In this document: one piece after another, positions 53,404 through 63,620 of the stretch
Layout: each line of letters starts with the position of its first letter
Numbering within the stretch: the first letter of the stretch is position 1
Source: Dromiciops gliroides
Taxonomy: Eukaryota; Chordata; Mammalia; Microbiotheria; Microbiotheriidae
Assembly (NCBI RefSeq): GCF_019393635.1
Contig: NC_057861.1
Location: forward strand, 61,382,532 to 61,446,531
Reading direction: 5' to 3'
Length of the DNA stretch: 64,000 nucleotides
The notes under the pieces: model-generated
What the model was told of the DNA's origin: nothing
Databases searched by the model: none
What the model saw: the letters and a program-made list of their open reading frames with translations, nothing else
Program-made: the position numbers and the translations under genes

Positions 53404-53714
53404 AATAAACATTTTTATAATAATCCTTTACATAATTATACATGTATAACCGATATCTGCTTGTAGCCTCAGGGAGGAGGAAAGGGAAGGAGGGATAAAA
53501 TTTGGAACCCAAAACTTTAAATAAAAATGTTTATTATTAAGGAGGGATACAAATTGGAACCCAAAACTATAAATAAAAATGTTTATTACATTTTTTAAAA
53601 TAAAATAATAATAATAAACATTTTTATTTAAAGTTTTGAGTTCCAAATTTTATCCCTCCCTCTCCTCCCCAAGGTGATAAGCAATCAGATATAGGTTATA
53701 CATGTGCAATTATG
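53404..53714. repeat. Head-to-head L1 3' ends forming a ~105-bp inverted repeat
   Basis: Arm 1 (53431-53536) ends GGGATAAAATTTGGAACCC ... AATGTTTATTA; arm 2 (53612-53714) is its diverged reverse complement. Between them a partial second copy (GGAGGGATACAAATTGGAACC) repeats the forward arm. The text matches the L1 3'UTR end seen at 12.6 kb. Confidence 0.8.
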
Positions 53715-53723
53715 ATACATAGA

Positions 53724-53848
53724 TTTTTTTTTTTGCAGGGCAATGAGGGTTAAGTGACTTGCCCAGGGTCACACAACTAGTAAGTGTCAAGTGTCTGAGG
53801 CCGGATTTGAACTCAGGTCCTCCTGAATCCAGGGCCAGTGCCTTATCC
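53724..53848 (-). mobile_element. SINE copy lacking its head
   Basis: Ends at GGGCCAGTGCCTTATCCA, so 5'-truncated by about 20 bases. GATACATAGATTTTT flanks it on both sides. Confidence 0.9.
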
Positions 53849-53861
53849 AGATACATAGATT

Positions 53862-54024
53862 TTTTTTTAATTTTTTAATTTATTTTTTTTTGTGGGGCAA
53901 TGGGGGTTAAGTGACTTGCCCAAGGTCACACAGCTAGTAAGTGTCAAGTGTCTGAGGCCGGATTTGAACTCAGGTACTCCTGAATCCAGGGCCAGTGCTT
54001 TATCCACTGCACTACCTAGCCACC
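53862..54024 (-). mobile_element. Young SINE copy at the same target
   Basis: Complete reverse copy; GATACATAGATTTTT again on both sides (about 53850 and 54025). Confidence 0.92.
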
Positions 54025-54160
54025 TGATACATAGATTTTTAACAAAGCACATGACAAAATGATTCAAGCTATTTATTCTTCTGAATGGGATCAAAGGAGG
54101 TGAGCTAGACAATAGTGCAGTTAAGCGGGTTTGAAACACATTTCACAAAAGTCAATTTGG

Positions 54161-54309
54161 GGGGGCAGCTAGGTGGCGTAGTGGATAGAGCACTGGCCCT
54201 GGATTCAGGAGGACCTGAGTTCTAATCTGGTCTCAGACACTTGACACTTACTAGCTGTGTGACCCTGGGCAAGTCATTTAACCCCAATTGCCTCACTAAA
54301 AAACAAAAC
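54161..54309 (+). mobile_element. Young tRNA-derived SINE copy
   Basis: Target duplication AAAAGTCAATTTGGG; A-tail carries AACCAAACAAAAC. Confidence 0.93.
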
Positions 54310-54440
54310 CAAACAAAACAAAAGTCAATTTGGGAGGAGGTCTCTAAGGGGGTGCCTCGGGAATCTGTACCTAGACCTGTGTTGTTTTCATTGTTTATCA
54401 GTGATTTAAGTCAATGGCATGCTTACCCAGTTTCCAAAGG

Positions 54441-54945
54441 ATGAGAAGCAGGAAGGGATATAGGTAGCCCACTAGATGACAGACTAGGTGTGGGGTGAGG
54501 GACTTGAAGCTACATCTTCCGTACTCTGGCCTTGGCCTAGGGACTTAGAGCTACATGTAGGGAAAGAAGGAGCAGGCACTTGGCTAGATGAGCTGTCAAA
54601 AGGGATCAAAGCACCAGCAAGGTCTGCAGGGTAGAGTGGGAAAGGAACCAGACCAGCGCAGGGGGTGAGCCTCGGCAGCAAAAAACATGGGAGCCATTAA
54701 ACAAGGGCCATTTGGGAGGAGTGCTGGTCCTCAGCTCTGCAGTTTCAGGAACCTGATGACAGGAGCACAGATGACAGTGCCCAGGCCCAGAGGGACCAAT
54801 GCCAACCACTCAAACCCACGCAAGGAAGATCCCAAAACCAGAAGCCAGTTTGCTCATTTGTACCCAGGATAGGCCTTCCCAGGAATTAGAGTAGAACCAT
54901 AGTGCAGAGAATGTTGGAACTGTAAGAGACTGTATGTTCCATATA
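54441..54945. other. Intergenic, no feature recognised
   Basis: Unassigned sequence with short frames only. Confidence 0.35.
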
Positions 54946-54949
54946 TAAG

Positions 54950-55250
54950 ACTGTCAGAGCTGGGAGAGGCCTTAGAACAGAGTATCAGAGCTGGGAGGGC
55001 TCTTAAAATACAGGATGTCAGATTTGGGAGAGTCTTTAGAACCCAGGATATCAGAGCTGGGAGGACCCTTAGAACACAGGATGTCAGAGCTGGGAGGGCC
55101 CTTAGAACACAGGATGTCAGAGCTGGGAGGGCCCTTAGAACACAGGATGTCAGAGCTGGGAGGGCCCTTAGAACCCAAGATGTCAGAGCTGGGAGGGCCC
55201 TTAGAATCCAGGATGTCAAAGCTGGGAGGACCGTTAGAACATCAGAGCTT
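54950..55250. repeat. 33-bp minisatellite, about nine copies
   Basis: TCAGAGCTGGGAGG-type starts at 54985, 55018, 55051, 55084, 55117, 55150, 55183 and 55216 are exactly 33 bases apart (one earlier copy at 54954). Since 33 is a multiple of three, several frames stay open on both strands and encode 11-residue repeats such as MSELGGPLEHR. I regard these as by-products. Confidence 0.95.
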
Positions 55251-55275
55251 CAAAAGACCTTAAAAACAAAGTGTC

Positions 55276-55410
55276 AGGGGCAGCTAGGTGGCGCAGTGGA
55301 TAAAGCACCGGTCCTGGATTCAGGAGGACCTGAGTTCAAATCCGGCCTCAGACACTTAACACTTACTAGCTGTGTGGCCCTGGGCAAGTCACTTAACCCT
55401 CATTGCCCGG

Positions 55411-55412
<2 letters not shown>
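55276..55412 (+). mobile_element. Young tRNA-derived SINE copy
   Basis: TGGCGCAGTGG A-box intact; its tail has become the GAAA tract that follows. Confidence 0.93.
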
Positions 55413-55524
<112 letters not shown>

Positions 55525-55957
55525 TGCTCGTTAATTGATTAATCAGTTGACTGGTTGGTTGGCTGGTTGGCTGGTCCTACCCACAGTCTCTGAACCTGTG
55601 GACTTTTTCTGAAAAGAGCCCTGGGATCCTCTGACCCCTCCCTGTCTCTAATGAAAGGCCTGGGCCTGGGAAGCAAGGGAAGTCCTGGAATAAATAGGGA
55701 GCTGGGCTTAGGCAGAGGAGAGGCTGGATGCCAACCAGGAAGCTGGGGTTCAATCCCCAGCACTGTTGCCAGCTCATCTTGGGCAAACCCCATGCCTTCT
55801 CTGGTCCTCACTTTCTTCTTAGGTAAAATGAGGAAGTTCAAAGGCTCCAAGGCCTCTGCCTGCTCTGGCCGTCTATCTTTGGCCTCCTAAAGCTCAGGAA
55901 GTTCTGATCTGCTCTCCTTTGAGAGATGGTGAGGGAACTGAGGGAATTAGAGCAGCA
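55525..55957. other. Intergenic with old SINE piece
   Basis: A GGTTGGTTGGCTGG run at 55552 and an old SINE core at 55740-55850 (GGGGTTCAATCCCCAGC ... TAGGTAAAATGAGGAAG). Confidence 0.4.
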
Positions 55958-56918
55958 TGTGGTGAATTGTGGGAACAGAGTGAACCACACTGACTCCATC
56001 TCTTGACTCAATTGTGGAGCTAACTCAGTGCCCTTTCTATTCAATTATGGGAATAGTCCAACTTCTGTCTTGGGAGAAAACCTGATTCAGTTGTGGGAAT
56101 TGGGAGAAAACCTTATTGCATGGTCTGAACCTAGCCCCAAATGACTGGAAAGCTGCACTACCCCCTCTCTGCTGCTTAGAGACCCTTTCCCAAGGACCTC
56201 ACTTATGCTGACCAGAAACCCGTGCATATCCAAAGACTGATGCAGGGAGTTTTCTCACAATTGTACATCTCAAGCTCCCCATATGCCTTATTTGAAAACT
56301 AGCCCACTTGTTCAGGGCATCTATCTGTTCAATGAGGTTTTGTTTTGATTTTTAAAAAATAAAGCCTCTAACAGAATCTGGAAAAGGAAGGAAGGGAGGA
56401 AGGAAGGAAGGAAGGGAGGAAGGGAGGGAGGGAGGGAGGGAGGGAGGAAGGAAGGAAGGAAGGAAGGAAGGAAGGAAGAAAGGAAGGAAGGAAGGAAGGA
56501 AGGAAGGAAGGAAGGAAGGAAGGAAGGAAGGAAGGAAGGAAAAGAAAAGCAGCTCATATTGATCAATCAGTTATTGTTTCTCTGTTTCTTTAATTGTTAA
56601 CAGATATGGGGACGGGGTGTGGGGGGAGAATGGAACAACTGTTTTTCTGAATTCAGGGAATTGTACCTATTCACATTCCTCCTCCCAACTTAGAAAGTCC
56701 CTAATCTTTCATCCAATTTGAAATCATATTACCTAATGTTGTATTGTTTCCTTTAATTAATCAGCCTGTTTGATTAATTGTTTATAATATATAAAAGTGT
56801 CTCCCCTGTATCCGGGGTCCAGGCCTCAGTTGAGGAGGTCTCGTCCTGGTTTGTTGAGCAATTGCCATGCATCACCTAATAAACTGATATGCTCAGAAGA
56901 TCAAACCTTGCGGCCACA
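55958..56918 (+). mobile_element. Probable LTR of an endogenous retrovirus, with GGAA tract in U3
   Basis: TATAAAAG at 56790-56797 and AATAAA at 56878-56883, about 85 bases apart, give a plausible U3-R order. Candidate ends are TGTGG (55958) and CCACA (56914-56918). The U3-like part has repeated AATTGTGGGAA / CAATTATGGGAA motifs and a long GGAA microsatellite. Boundaries are uncertain, and no internal genes are attached. Confidence 0.5.
56386..56540. repeat. (GGAA)n microsatellite
   Basis: About 155 bases of GGAA and GGGA units, with a GGGA block near 56420-56445. Confidence 0.95.
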
Positions 56919-57259
56919 ACAGCCATTCCTCAGCTCACTAGCCCTCATTGGATGTAGAACTACAGGGACTAAACCCTCAGCTTAAGACAGGCTCCTGGGG
57001 CCTGAAGCAGTAGGCCCTTCCCTCCCATCTCCTCCAGGCCAGCTGGGAGCTGCTCTAGACCCTATTCACTGCCTAGGACATGGCCCAGAATAAGCAGAAG
57101 CCCAGCCAGGCCAGTGGCTGCTACTGTATTCAGGGAGTACTTCTAGTCAACAAGTGTTTGCAGAATGGGGCCACTGGGGGAGCTCTGCACGTGTTTGTCT
57201 GTGTGTATGCACGTGTGTCTGCCCACAGATTTGCACATGTGTACACAAAATACTGGGAC
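56919..57259. other. Intergenic with TG-rich stretch
   Basis: 57180-57250 (CACGTGTTTGTCTGTGTGTATG) is a decayed (TG)n. No gene recognised. Confidence 0.4.
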
Positions 57260-57600
57260 TGAAGGGGTCTTGGAGCAAAGAATGTCAGAGTCAGAGGAGA
57301 CCTTGGAAGTCAGACCTGGAAAGGACCTTGGAACACAGGATGTCAGAGCTAGACGGGAAGTTAGACTATAGAATATCAGAGCTGAAACATAAAACTGATG
57401 GCAGAGAGGAGCTTTAGGACACAAATGTCAGTGCTTGAAGGGACTCTAGAATATAGAACACAGAACATCAGGGACTATTTATTTCATCCCCCCCCTTTAT
57501 TTTATAGTTGGGGTGACTGAGACTCAGAGAGAGTCACATGATTTAGTGTCAGATCGGAACTAGAAGCCCAGTCTCCTGATTCCCAGTCAGAGCTATAACT
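57260..57600. repeat. Decayed tandem copies of the AATGTCAGAGCTGG motif, then old SINE
   Basis: AGAATGTCAGAGTCAG, GATGTCAGAGCTAG, AATATCAGAGCTGA and AAATGTCAGTGCTTG recur at irregular spacing between 57280 and 57430. 57490-57600 is a diverged CORE-SINE piece. Confidence 0.6.
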
Positions 57601-58335
57601 ATGGTGAGGCAGCTAGGGCTTTCACTTAGAGGACTGACATGGTTTGAGGTTGGGGGGGCACTTCTTCCTCGAGTTGATCTGAAGGCAGTCTGGCATCCAC
57701 CCATCTTCCACCAAACATGTGCCACACAGCTCCCCTATCTGGTCCTGGAATATCACCCTTACAGTCTCATTTCTATGCCACCCCTCTCTTGGAACCCACC
57801 TTCCGGGCTCACCCCACCCCCAGCTCTAGAGGGCTGGGGCTCAGGCTAAGCTCTCTGAGGGATGAGAAACCTTATTACTCAATTTGGCTGCCCCTATAAG
57901 AAAACTCTCTGTGACACCACCCTCACTCCTTTTGCACTGCCCCTTACATTCCATTGGGGTCCCCTCCCCAAATATTTTTGCTCCAGGGGAAAGAATTCTT
58001 CGTTATAGCTCTGTTCCTAGAGAAGGGCTCTATTAGACAGGTGTGTGTGTACAGAACTGTATGGGGGAACAAGCCGGGAGGTCTGTGTGTTCCCCCCTAT
58101 GAGAATGGTTCATTGGGTATACAGGTCTATGCAGGTCCCTAGGCATATGGCTGTGTCCATTCATGTTTCCAGATGGACCTTTAACCTGGACACCCCCATT
58201 GGAAGTCAGGGAAGAACTTGCCTAGGAATGCTTTGAAGAAACAGAAAGGAAGGAGAACGGGGCTCCTGATCCTCCTATCTCTGGTTCCGTGGTCGGGCCA
58301 AACATCAGAGGATGAGAGGAGACCAGGACAGAGGG
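57601..58335. other. Intergenic, no gene recognised
   Basis: Mixed sequence including GTGTGTGTGTACAG at about 58041. Short frames without similarity. Confidence 0.35.
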
Positions 58336-58339
58336 TTGC

Positions 58340-58465
58340 GGTAGGCAGGAAACCTAGTTTAGAGTCCCAGATTTTTTCATAAACTCACTGTGTGACCTTA
58401 GGATTCACTTTCTCCCTTCTGGGCCTTAGTTTTCTCATCCATAAAATGAGGATGATACTTGCACC
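58340..58465 (+). mobile_element. Old CORE-SINE fragment
   Basis: CTCACTGTGTGACCTTAGG ... TTTTCTCATCCATAAAATGAGG. Confidence 0.6.
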
Positions 58466-58537
58466 TGCACCCAACCTTATATACCATCCATCCCCAAACA
58501 TCCCTTGCTTTCCCCAACAAGACCCCCAAGCCACAAG

Positions 58538-58543
58538 TTTATT
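58538..58543 (-). terminator. Polyadenylation signal AATAAA, candidate for CILP2
   Basis: The minus strand carries ATTAAA, then AATAAA about 13 bases later. This is followed within 10-30 bases by a GT-rich run (CTTGTGGCTTGGGGGTCTTG), the usual arrangement of a cleavage and polyadenylation site. It is the first strong signal downstream of the CILP2 stop. It could instead serve another minus-strand transcript. Confidence 0.5.
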
Positions 58544-59084
58544 AATGAAGCATCTTTAATCATGAGCACCTAATTACTTCCACCCTCCAGGTCACCAAGC
58601 ACCAAATGAATGAGTACTGTGGTCCCACAATGGGGAATCCAAAGGCCTCAAAAATCAGTTCAGTCAAAACTGAACCTAGCCCTCTCTCTCCCTCTCCACT
58701 CCCCACAACAAAACTGGTCAAACCCTTAACTGTATCCCTACCCCAGTCTTCAGGGAAGGGAGCCTTAAAGGGACAGAGTTAAGACCTGAAAAGGTCAATG
58801 CCATCTCAAGGAATGTAACAGGACAGGAGGTAATGGCTGATGTAGCCCAAAGTGACCCCACAGGATAGAATGTTGGAAGCAGGGGCTGGTCAGCCCAAAG
58901 GAAGAGATGATCAGAGAACCAGGCAATGGGAGGGCAGGGGTGAAGGGAAGGGGATGGGAGCCTTAAGGCACCAGCCTCATGGGGTGGAGGCAATGACCCC
59001 CAACTCCTTGCCCCAGTCCCTTCACCTGGACAAGGTCCTCAGGACTTCCCACAACTGGGAGATACCACTGGATGAGATGGAAAG

Positions 59085-59240
59085 AGTATTGACTCTCAGA
59101 ATCACAAGACCTTGGTTTGGGGCTTGGCACTGTTACTTTCCAACAGTGTGACATTGGGCAAGTCACAATCTCCCTGAGCCTTAGTTTCCTCATCTGTAAA
59201 GTGGGCATAATAATGCTTATACTACCTACCTCACTGGAAT
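59085..59240 (+). mobile_element. Old CORE-SINE inside the candidate CILP2 3' UTR
   Basis: GTGTGACATTGGGCAAGTCAC and TTTCCTCATCTGTAAAGTGGG, opposite in orientation to CILP2. Confidence 0.62.
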
Positions 59241-59599
59241 GTTGAGAAGAAAAATGCTTTTTTAAACCTTAATGTGCTAAAGAAGCAGAAGGTATGATTC
59301 CCTAATAACTAAAAAAAAATGGTGCTTGGGGAGTGAGGGAGGTGATCCTCAGCTGGAAAGGGTACCCAGGTCACATCCCTTCTCCCTCTGATGCTGACCT
59401 GGGTGGGGTCCCAAACTGCCCACAACTAAGAGACACCCCAGGAGACTATGAAGGGAGATGTTTGCCTCAGGTCCCGTGTCCAGGCTGGACAAATGGAAGC
59501 CCTGAGAGACATGGGCTCCACTGGGCTGAGGAGAGTGGGGTACAAGAGTTGGAGCCCACCCCCTCCTACTCAGTGACATCAATCTCATTCACCAATTTT

Positions 59600-60185
59600 T
59601 AAGGGTTCCCTTTTGCCTATGAGGTTAAGTTCAAATTCCTTTGCTTGGCAATTGAAGACTTCTGCCATCTGGTGCCACCCAATCATTCCAACTTTCTCAT
59701 ATTCTTCCTTTGCACATACTCTATACTCTAGCCAAACTGGAGAACTCTCTGCTAAACTCCTCCCTTCACCACCACCACTACCACCAAAAAAATAAAAACA
59801 CCCTCTGTGTTCTTCTGTCCTATTTTCTATTTGTGGAATACCTTCCCTCTATCTCTTTGCCTGCTGAATTCCTACCCATCCATTAAAGCCCAAACAAATT
59901 GCCACCTCATCCAGGAAGTCTTTCTTGAGCTCCCTGGTTGGTACTGACCTACCCTCACAGACCTGATCTAGCACTTGGCTTTCCCCTCAATAATACACTT
60001 ATCAAGTCATGCTGTGTATTATATTTAATGTCAGTTTCTTGCCCCCTTTAACAAACTATGCACTCCATGAGGGCAGGCAGGGGCTGTGGGGTATTAAACT
60101 TTGTCTCCCCTGCTCTACTCCAGCCAGCACAATGCTCTGCAGACAACAGGTATACTTAATGAATATTGAATTGTCTAGAATAAGG
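59600..60185 (+). mobile_element. L2 LINE 3' end, antisense to CILP2
   Basis: GAGGTTAAGTTCAAATTCC, CACATACTCTATACTCTAGCC, CATCCAGGAAGTCTTTCTTGAG, CTCCATGAGGGCAGGCAGG and TACTTAATGAATATTGAATTG are in L2 order. Confidence 0.7.
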
Positions 60186-61040
60186 GGCCTGGGGAGCAAC
60201 GGTCACCAGCCACCATGTGGCACTGCCAGGAAGATGGAGGCAGAACTAATCTGGAACCCAGAAGTCCTTGTACTAGGGCTCCCCAAAGGAACCAATCTCT
60301 ATATATGGGCCTGAATCCTTATCAAACACTGGCCAACTTGCTCTCAAGGAAATGACTTTGACATCGCTTCTACAGGGATGGTCTGGGGCATCTTATCCCA
60401 TAATCCAGGGAATTTCAGAGCTAGAAGGGACCTTAAATACCATCCTACTTAACATATAAGAAAACTGAGCCCTAGAGAGTTCAAGTGACTTGCCTAGGGT
60501 CGCACCATTAGTAAGCCACAAAAAGGACTGGAAACCAGCTCTCTTTCCAACATACCATCCTGAATTGTCTAGTGCAAACGTTACTTTCCCCAGGGTACAC
60601 AAATGAGTGTGCAAATCTGGGAACAGAAGCTGAGTCCCAGTCACCCAGGGCTCTTTCTCCAACCCCACAACACCTTGGTTCCATTCCTTTTCTCAGTGAT
60701 TGGCCCCTTCCTTCCTCTGAATTGTCCCAAGCTAACCCTGAGGTCTAACCCTAAGGGGCCTGTAATCTAGTGAGTGCAAGTCGGGGTAACAGTTACTGCC
60801 AGCTGGGGGTAGCCTCTGGAACCCAGGTAGGAAGGAGTTAAAGGCTGGCCCTGTAGCTAAAGGACTAAACCAAGATGGGGAAGATGGAAGAACTCTCCGC
60901 TCCTAGGCTGGGGTGGCGGTGGGAGGTACAGATAGTCATTTTCTCCTGGCCCCCTTCCCGGAAATGTTAGCTTTTCTTAAACAACAAATGGGGCAGGGGA
61001 GCATGGAGGACACTGAGTTGGGGGAGAGAGTGGAAAAAAG
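60186..61040. other. CILP2 3' flank with a MIR-like piece
   Basis: 60405-60530 has CAGAGCTAGAAGGGACC and CAAGTGACTTGCCTAGGGTCG, an old SINE. The remainder to the CILP2 stop is unassigned and GC-richer near the gene. Confidence 0.45.
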
Positions 61041-61227
61041 GTGGGAGCTGGTGATATCCCTAAGATCAGAGGTCTTCCCTTGAAGTTAAAAGGTATCCCT
61101 AGGGTTGGGGGCTTCCTAGAGATGGGGGTGGGGATGGAGGGTCATCCCTGGGGCCAGGGATCTGAGGGGGATTCCTTGGGGTCAAGTGTTATCACTGGAT
61201 CGGGAGCTAGAAGGAATTTCCTTGGGT

Positions 61228-63620
61228 TCAGGGGGCATCCTCAGGGTTACGGGTCAAGGTTTCACTTCCTGCCCCAGCCTGGAGCATTTCCATCCTCCTT
61301 CGACGGCCAGACACTCTGCGAGTCGGGGAAGGAGACAGGCTTCTACGCCCAGGCCCCCCCATCTCACGGCGTATATCTTCCAATGCAGTCCTCGGAGAGT
61401 CCAGCAGCCGCTGGAAAAGACTACGTTGGCCAGCTGGGCGTTCCTGACACTGGAAGGTCACGGCTATGCCCACATCCGCCTTCATCTCCCTTGAGAAGCC
61501 ATCTGAGGTGCCATCGAAACAGCGGCCAATGGCAATCTCTTTGGCCAGCCGGGGATTCTGGTCCGTCACCGTGTAGATGCCGTAATTGTGGCCCAAGGGG
61601 TCTACAGGTGCAATCATGGAGAAGCTTGTAGGGTCATCAGTTGGGGCCACCGGTGGGTGGCGGGCCAGATACTCCCTCAGGAGACTGTTGACGGCTGTGC
61701 GTCGGCAGCTCCCCTGGGGTATCAGGGTGACCAGGGTCCGGTCTGACAGGCGCTGGTCAAACAGCATCCCACTACACTTGAACTCCACACAGGCTGCTGA
61801 GGTGCCAGGATGCTCCATGTCCCTCACGCTGCGTGCATCCCGCAGGCCATAGAGTTGGCCCAGGGTGCGAGGGTGGCTGCCCCCAGCATTGTGAGACCTC
61901 ACCATGTAGTCCTGGGGCCCCTGTATCTTGACCTTGATGAAGCAGGCCCGGAACTCCTGGGGATTGGGCCACCAGGAGAGGTAATCACCAGTCCAGGAAG
62001 CCAGCTCACTCTCCCGGAAAGGGACCACATTGTACTCATACTTGTCTGCCTCCACCCGGGAGAAGCGGAAGTGATTGGCTGTCACCGGAGCATCCTCACA
62101 CTCCCGCAAGCTCCGCCAAGGGTAGATGGGGCCTTGAATCTCATCCAGATTGTTGGGGTTGGGTTTGGCTAGATTAATCCGGAAACCATTCTTCTTCAAA
62201 GCCGGATCATCGTGGTCTGTCCTACGATAGTCCAGCTTGTCCAGGTAGGGCTGGGTCACGCCCACAGTCCCCGGATGAGGCTGGGGACTGGAAGGCGCAG
62301 GCTCCAGCTCCTCACCGCCGAGGGCGGCTGTGACGTAGGCGGTATAGGCATCTGCCCGGTCAGCATCGCAGAAAGCAGGGAGGCAGGCTCCATTGGGGCC
62401 CGTGACAGTACTGTCAAAGCGGCCCCAGGCACGGGGGTTGGCAGAGTAACCTGGGGCAGGTTCCAAATTGACCAAGGTCACCACCACCCCCTCCACTTGC
62501 TCACTGGGTATAAACTTGTCGTTGATGTAGGCGCGCACCTTGACAAAGCATCGGCGACGCTCCGGCACATCTAAATTGAAGAGGCGCCGCTCGCGGATTT
62601 CCACATTTCCTATGAGAAACGTCCGCTCCTCCCTCCGCACCCGACGCCCAGCTGTCTCCATGCGAAAGTTACCCTCCTCCTCCCATAATCCAGTAGTTGG
62701 ATTTAGGGACCACAGCTTCATTTCTTCAGCATGCCCAGCCATGAGGATTTGCCCAGCGTCCACGCGCACCTCCACTGGTCCTGCCTGGAGCTCCTCCCCG
62801 GAGCCCGCAGCTCGGAGGTCCACCGAGAACATGCCGTAGGTCCGCAGTGGGACCAGCTCCCCATTGTCGTCCACAAAGCTGAGGTCACTGGAAGCAGCAG
62901 CTGCTGTGGCGAGGTCACGTGGGTCCAGGAAAGTGACGCTGGCCTGCACAGTCCCATTATAGGGCTCTCCGTTAGGATAGTAGAAGACATTAGCTGGCAT
63001 AAAGAGCTCTCCTATGGGGTCCATACCCTCCGCTGCACCCAGTGGAATGGTGTTGCTTTTATCAGCGTCCAAACTGATGGGCGCCTTCTTACGCATGACC
63101 TTTACCTCTTGGTAAACTCCGCCTCCTCGAGGGTCAAAGGGCAAGACTTTGATCGCATCTACAAACTCCTGGTGTCCATCCATGAAGGTCACAACAAGGC
63201 GCTCAGTGGCTGGGGGTACCTCGATCGTGAAATCACCTTGGTAGCCAGTGAAGCCAGTTTTCTCCTTCCCCAGGAGGATCTGGGCAAAGCGCAAGGGCTC
63301 CTCGGTGTCAGCGGCCATGACTCGGCCCCTCACCAACACCTTAGGGGGCATGCACTTCTCACACCCACACTTGGCCACCACCTTCACAGGCAAGACATAG
63401 CCCTGGCACTGGATTTCCCGAGTCTCCAAACGGCTCACAGAACAACAGCGGTCACCAGACTCCCCACACCGGAGGCTGGAGCCAGGTCGGCCCGGGCAGC
63501 GGGTATCGGGACAGAGACCCACGTTGTAGTAGGCAGAGCCTGAAGCAGCCTGGCGACAGTCATCCGGCAGCTTGATGAGGTGCTCGAGGGGCCGAGGGTC
63601 ACAGACTTGCTGCCCTGGAG
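61228..63620 (-). CDS. CILP2: CILP2, last coding exon (C-terminal ~796 residues), partial gene
   Basis: C-terminal part of cartilage intermediate layer protein 2, a secreted extracellular-matrix glycoprotein of connective tissue. The frame is open from a splice acceptor (AG at 63621-63622) to TGA at 61228-61230: two bases of a split codon plus 796 codons. Counting from the acceptor, a Cys-rich segment (about residues 6-89, ending CGCEKC) precedes a carboxypeptidase-regulatory/transthyretin-like beta domain (about 92-165, with GFTGYQGDFTIEVPP). A furin-type RVRR (residues 326-329, bases 62632-62643) separates the two halves. The second half carries family signatures such as RERRLFNLDVPERRRCFVKV, NPRAWGRFDS, RRTDHDDP, FKCSGMLFDQR, IPQGSCRR and GRCFDGTSDGFSREMK. 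It fits CILP2 better than CILP because of the GGSHPRTLGQLYGLRDARSVRD stretch and the ERPAGQRSLFQRLL end, as I remember the paralogues. The signal peptide, WxxW, thrombospondin and Ig domains must lie in exons beyond the window. No frameshift or stop is seen. The GTG at 63522 is internal, not a start. Confidence 0.96.
62632..62643 (-). other. CILP2: Furin-type cleavage motif RVRR inside CILP2
   Basis: These four codons encode R-V-R-R followed by E-E-R-T-F-L-I-G-N. The paralogue CILP is known to be cleaved at the equivalent place into two chains, so the motif supports the same processing here. Cleavage would release a C-terminal chain of about 467 residues. Confidence 0.65.

Larger units (their letters stand above)
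53265..54440 (+). mobile_element. CR1/L3-like LINE carrying serial insertions
   Basis: Host blocks: GATCAACAAGAACCATTATGG, GGCTTTGGTAGATCTAGAG, CAAAGCACATGACAAAATG and GGGAATCTGTACCTAGACC ... TTTATCAGTGATTTAAG (a decayed RT segment). L1-tail material and three SINEs lie between them. Confidence 0.6.
58515..61227 (-). other. CILP2: Candidate CILP2 3' UTR and downstream flank
   Basis: After the CILP2 stop no AATAAA is seen on the minus strand until 58538-58543. If that signal is used, the 3' UTR is about 2.7 kb. It would contain antisense old repeats: an L2 tail at 59600-60185 and CORE-SINE pieces near 59085-59240 and 60400-60530. A shorter UTR is possible: a weak ATTAAA lies at 60024-60029, but inside the L2 copy. 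The block 58520-59060 is free of recognisable repeats, as expected of retained transcribed sequence. The extent is an inference. Confidence 0.4.

Noticed and set aside
54950..55250. CRISPR-like array
   Set aside because: Units are directly abutting 33-bp copies with no unique spacers, in an animal genome.
55015..55263. 82-codon repeat protein with an 11-residue unit
   Set aside because: A 33-bp tandem repeat automatically keeps frames open on both strands; no start context or flanking exon.
61041..61631. 196-codon plus-strand frame over the CILP2 3' end
   Set aside because: Shadow of CILP2 and its flank; low-complexity start and no recognisable domain.
63520..63522. Start codon of CILP2 at GTG
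   Set aside because: The frame continues upstream in good CILP2-like sequence to a splice acceptor at 63621, so this valine is internal.
62731..63543. 270-codon open frame on the plus strand
   Set aside because: It is antisense to the CILP2 exon. The GC-rich codon use of CILP2 keeps the opposite strand open, and no family similarity is seen.
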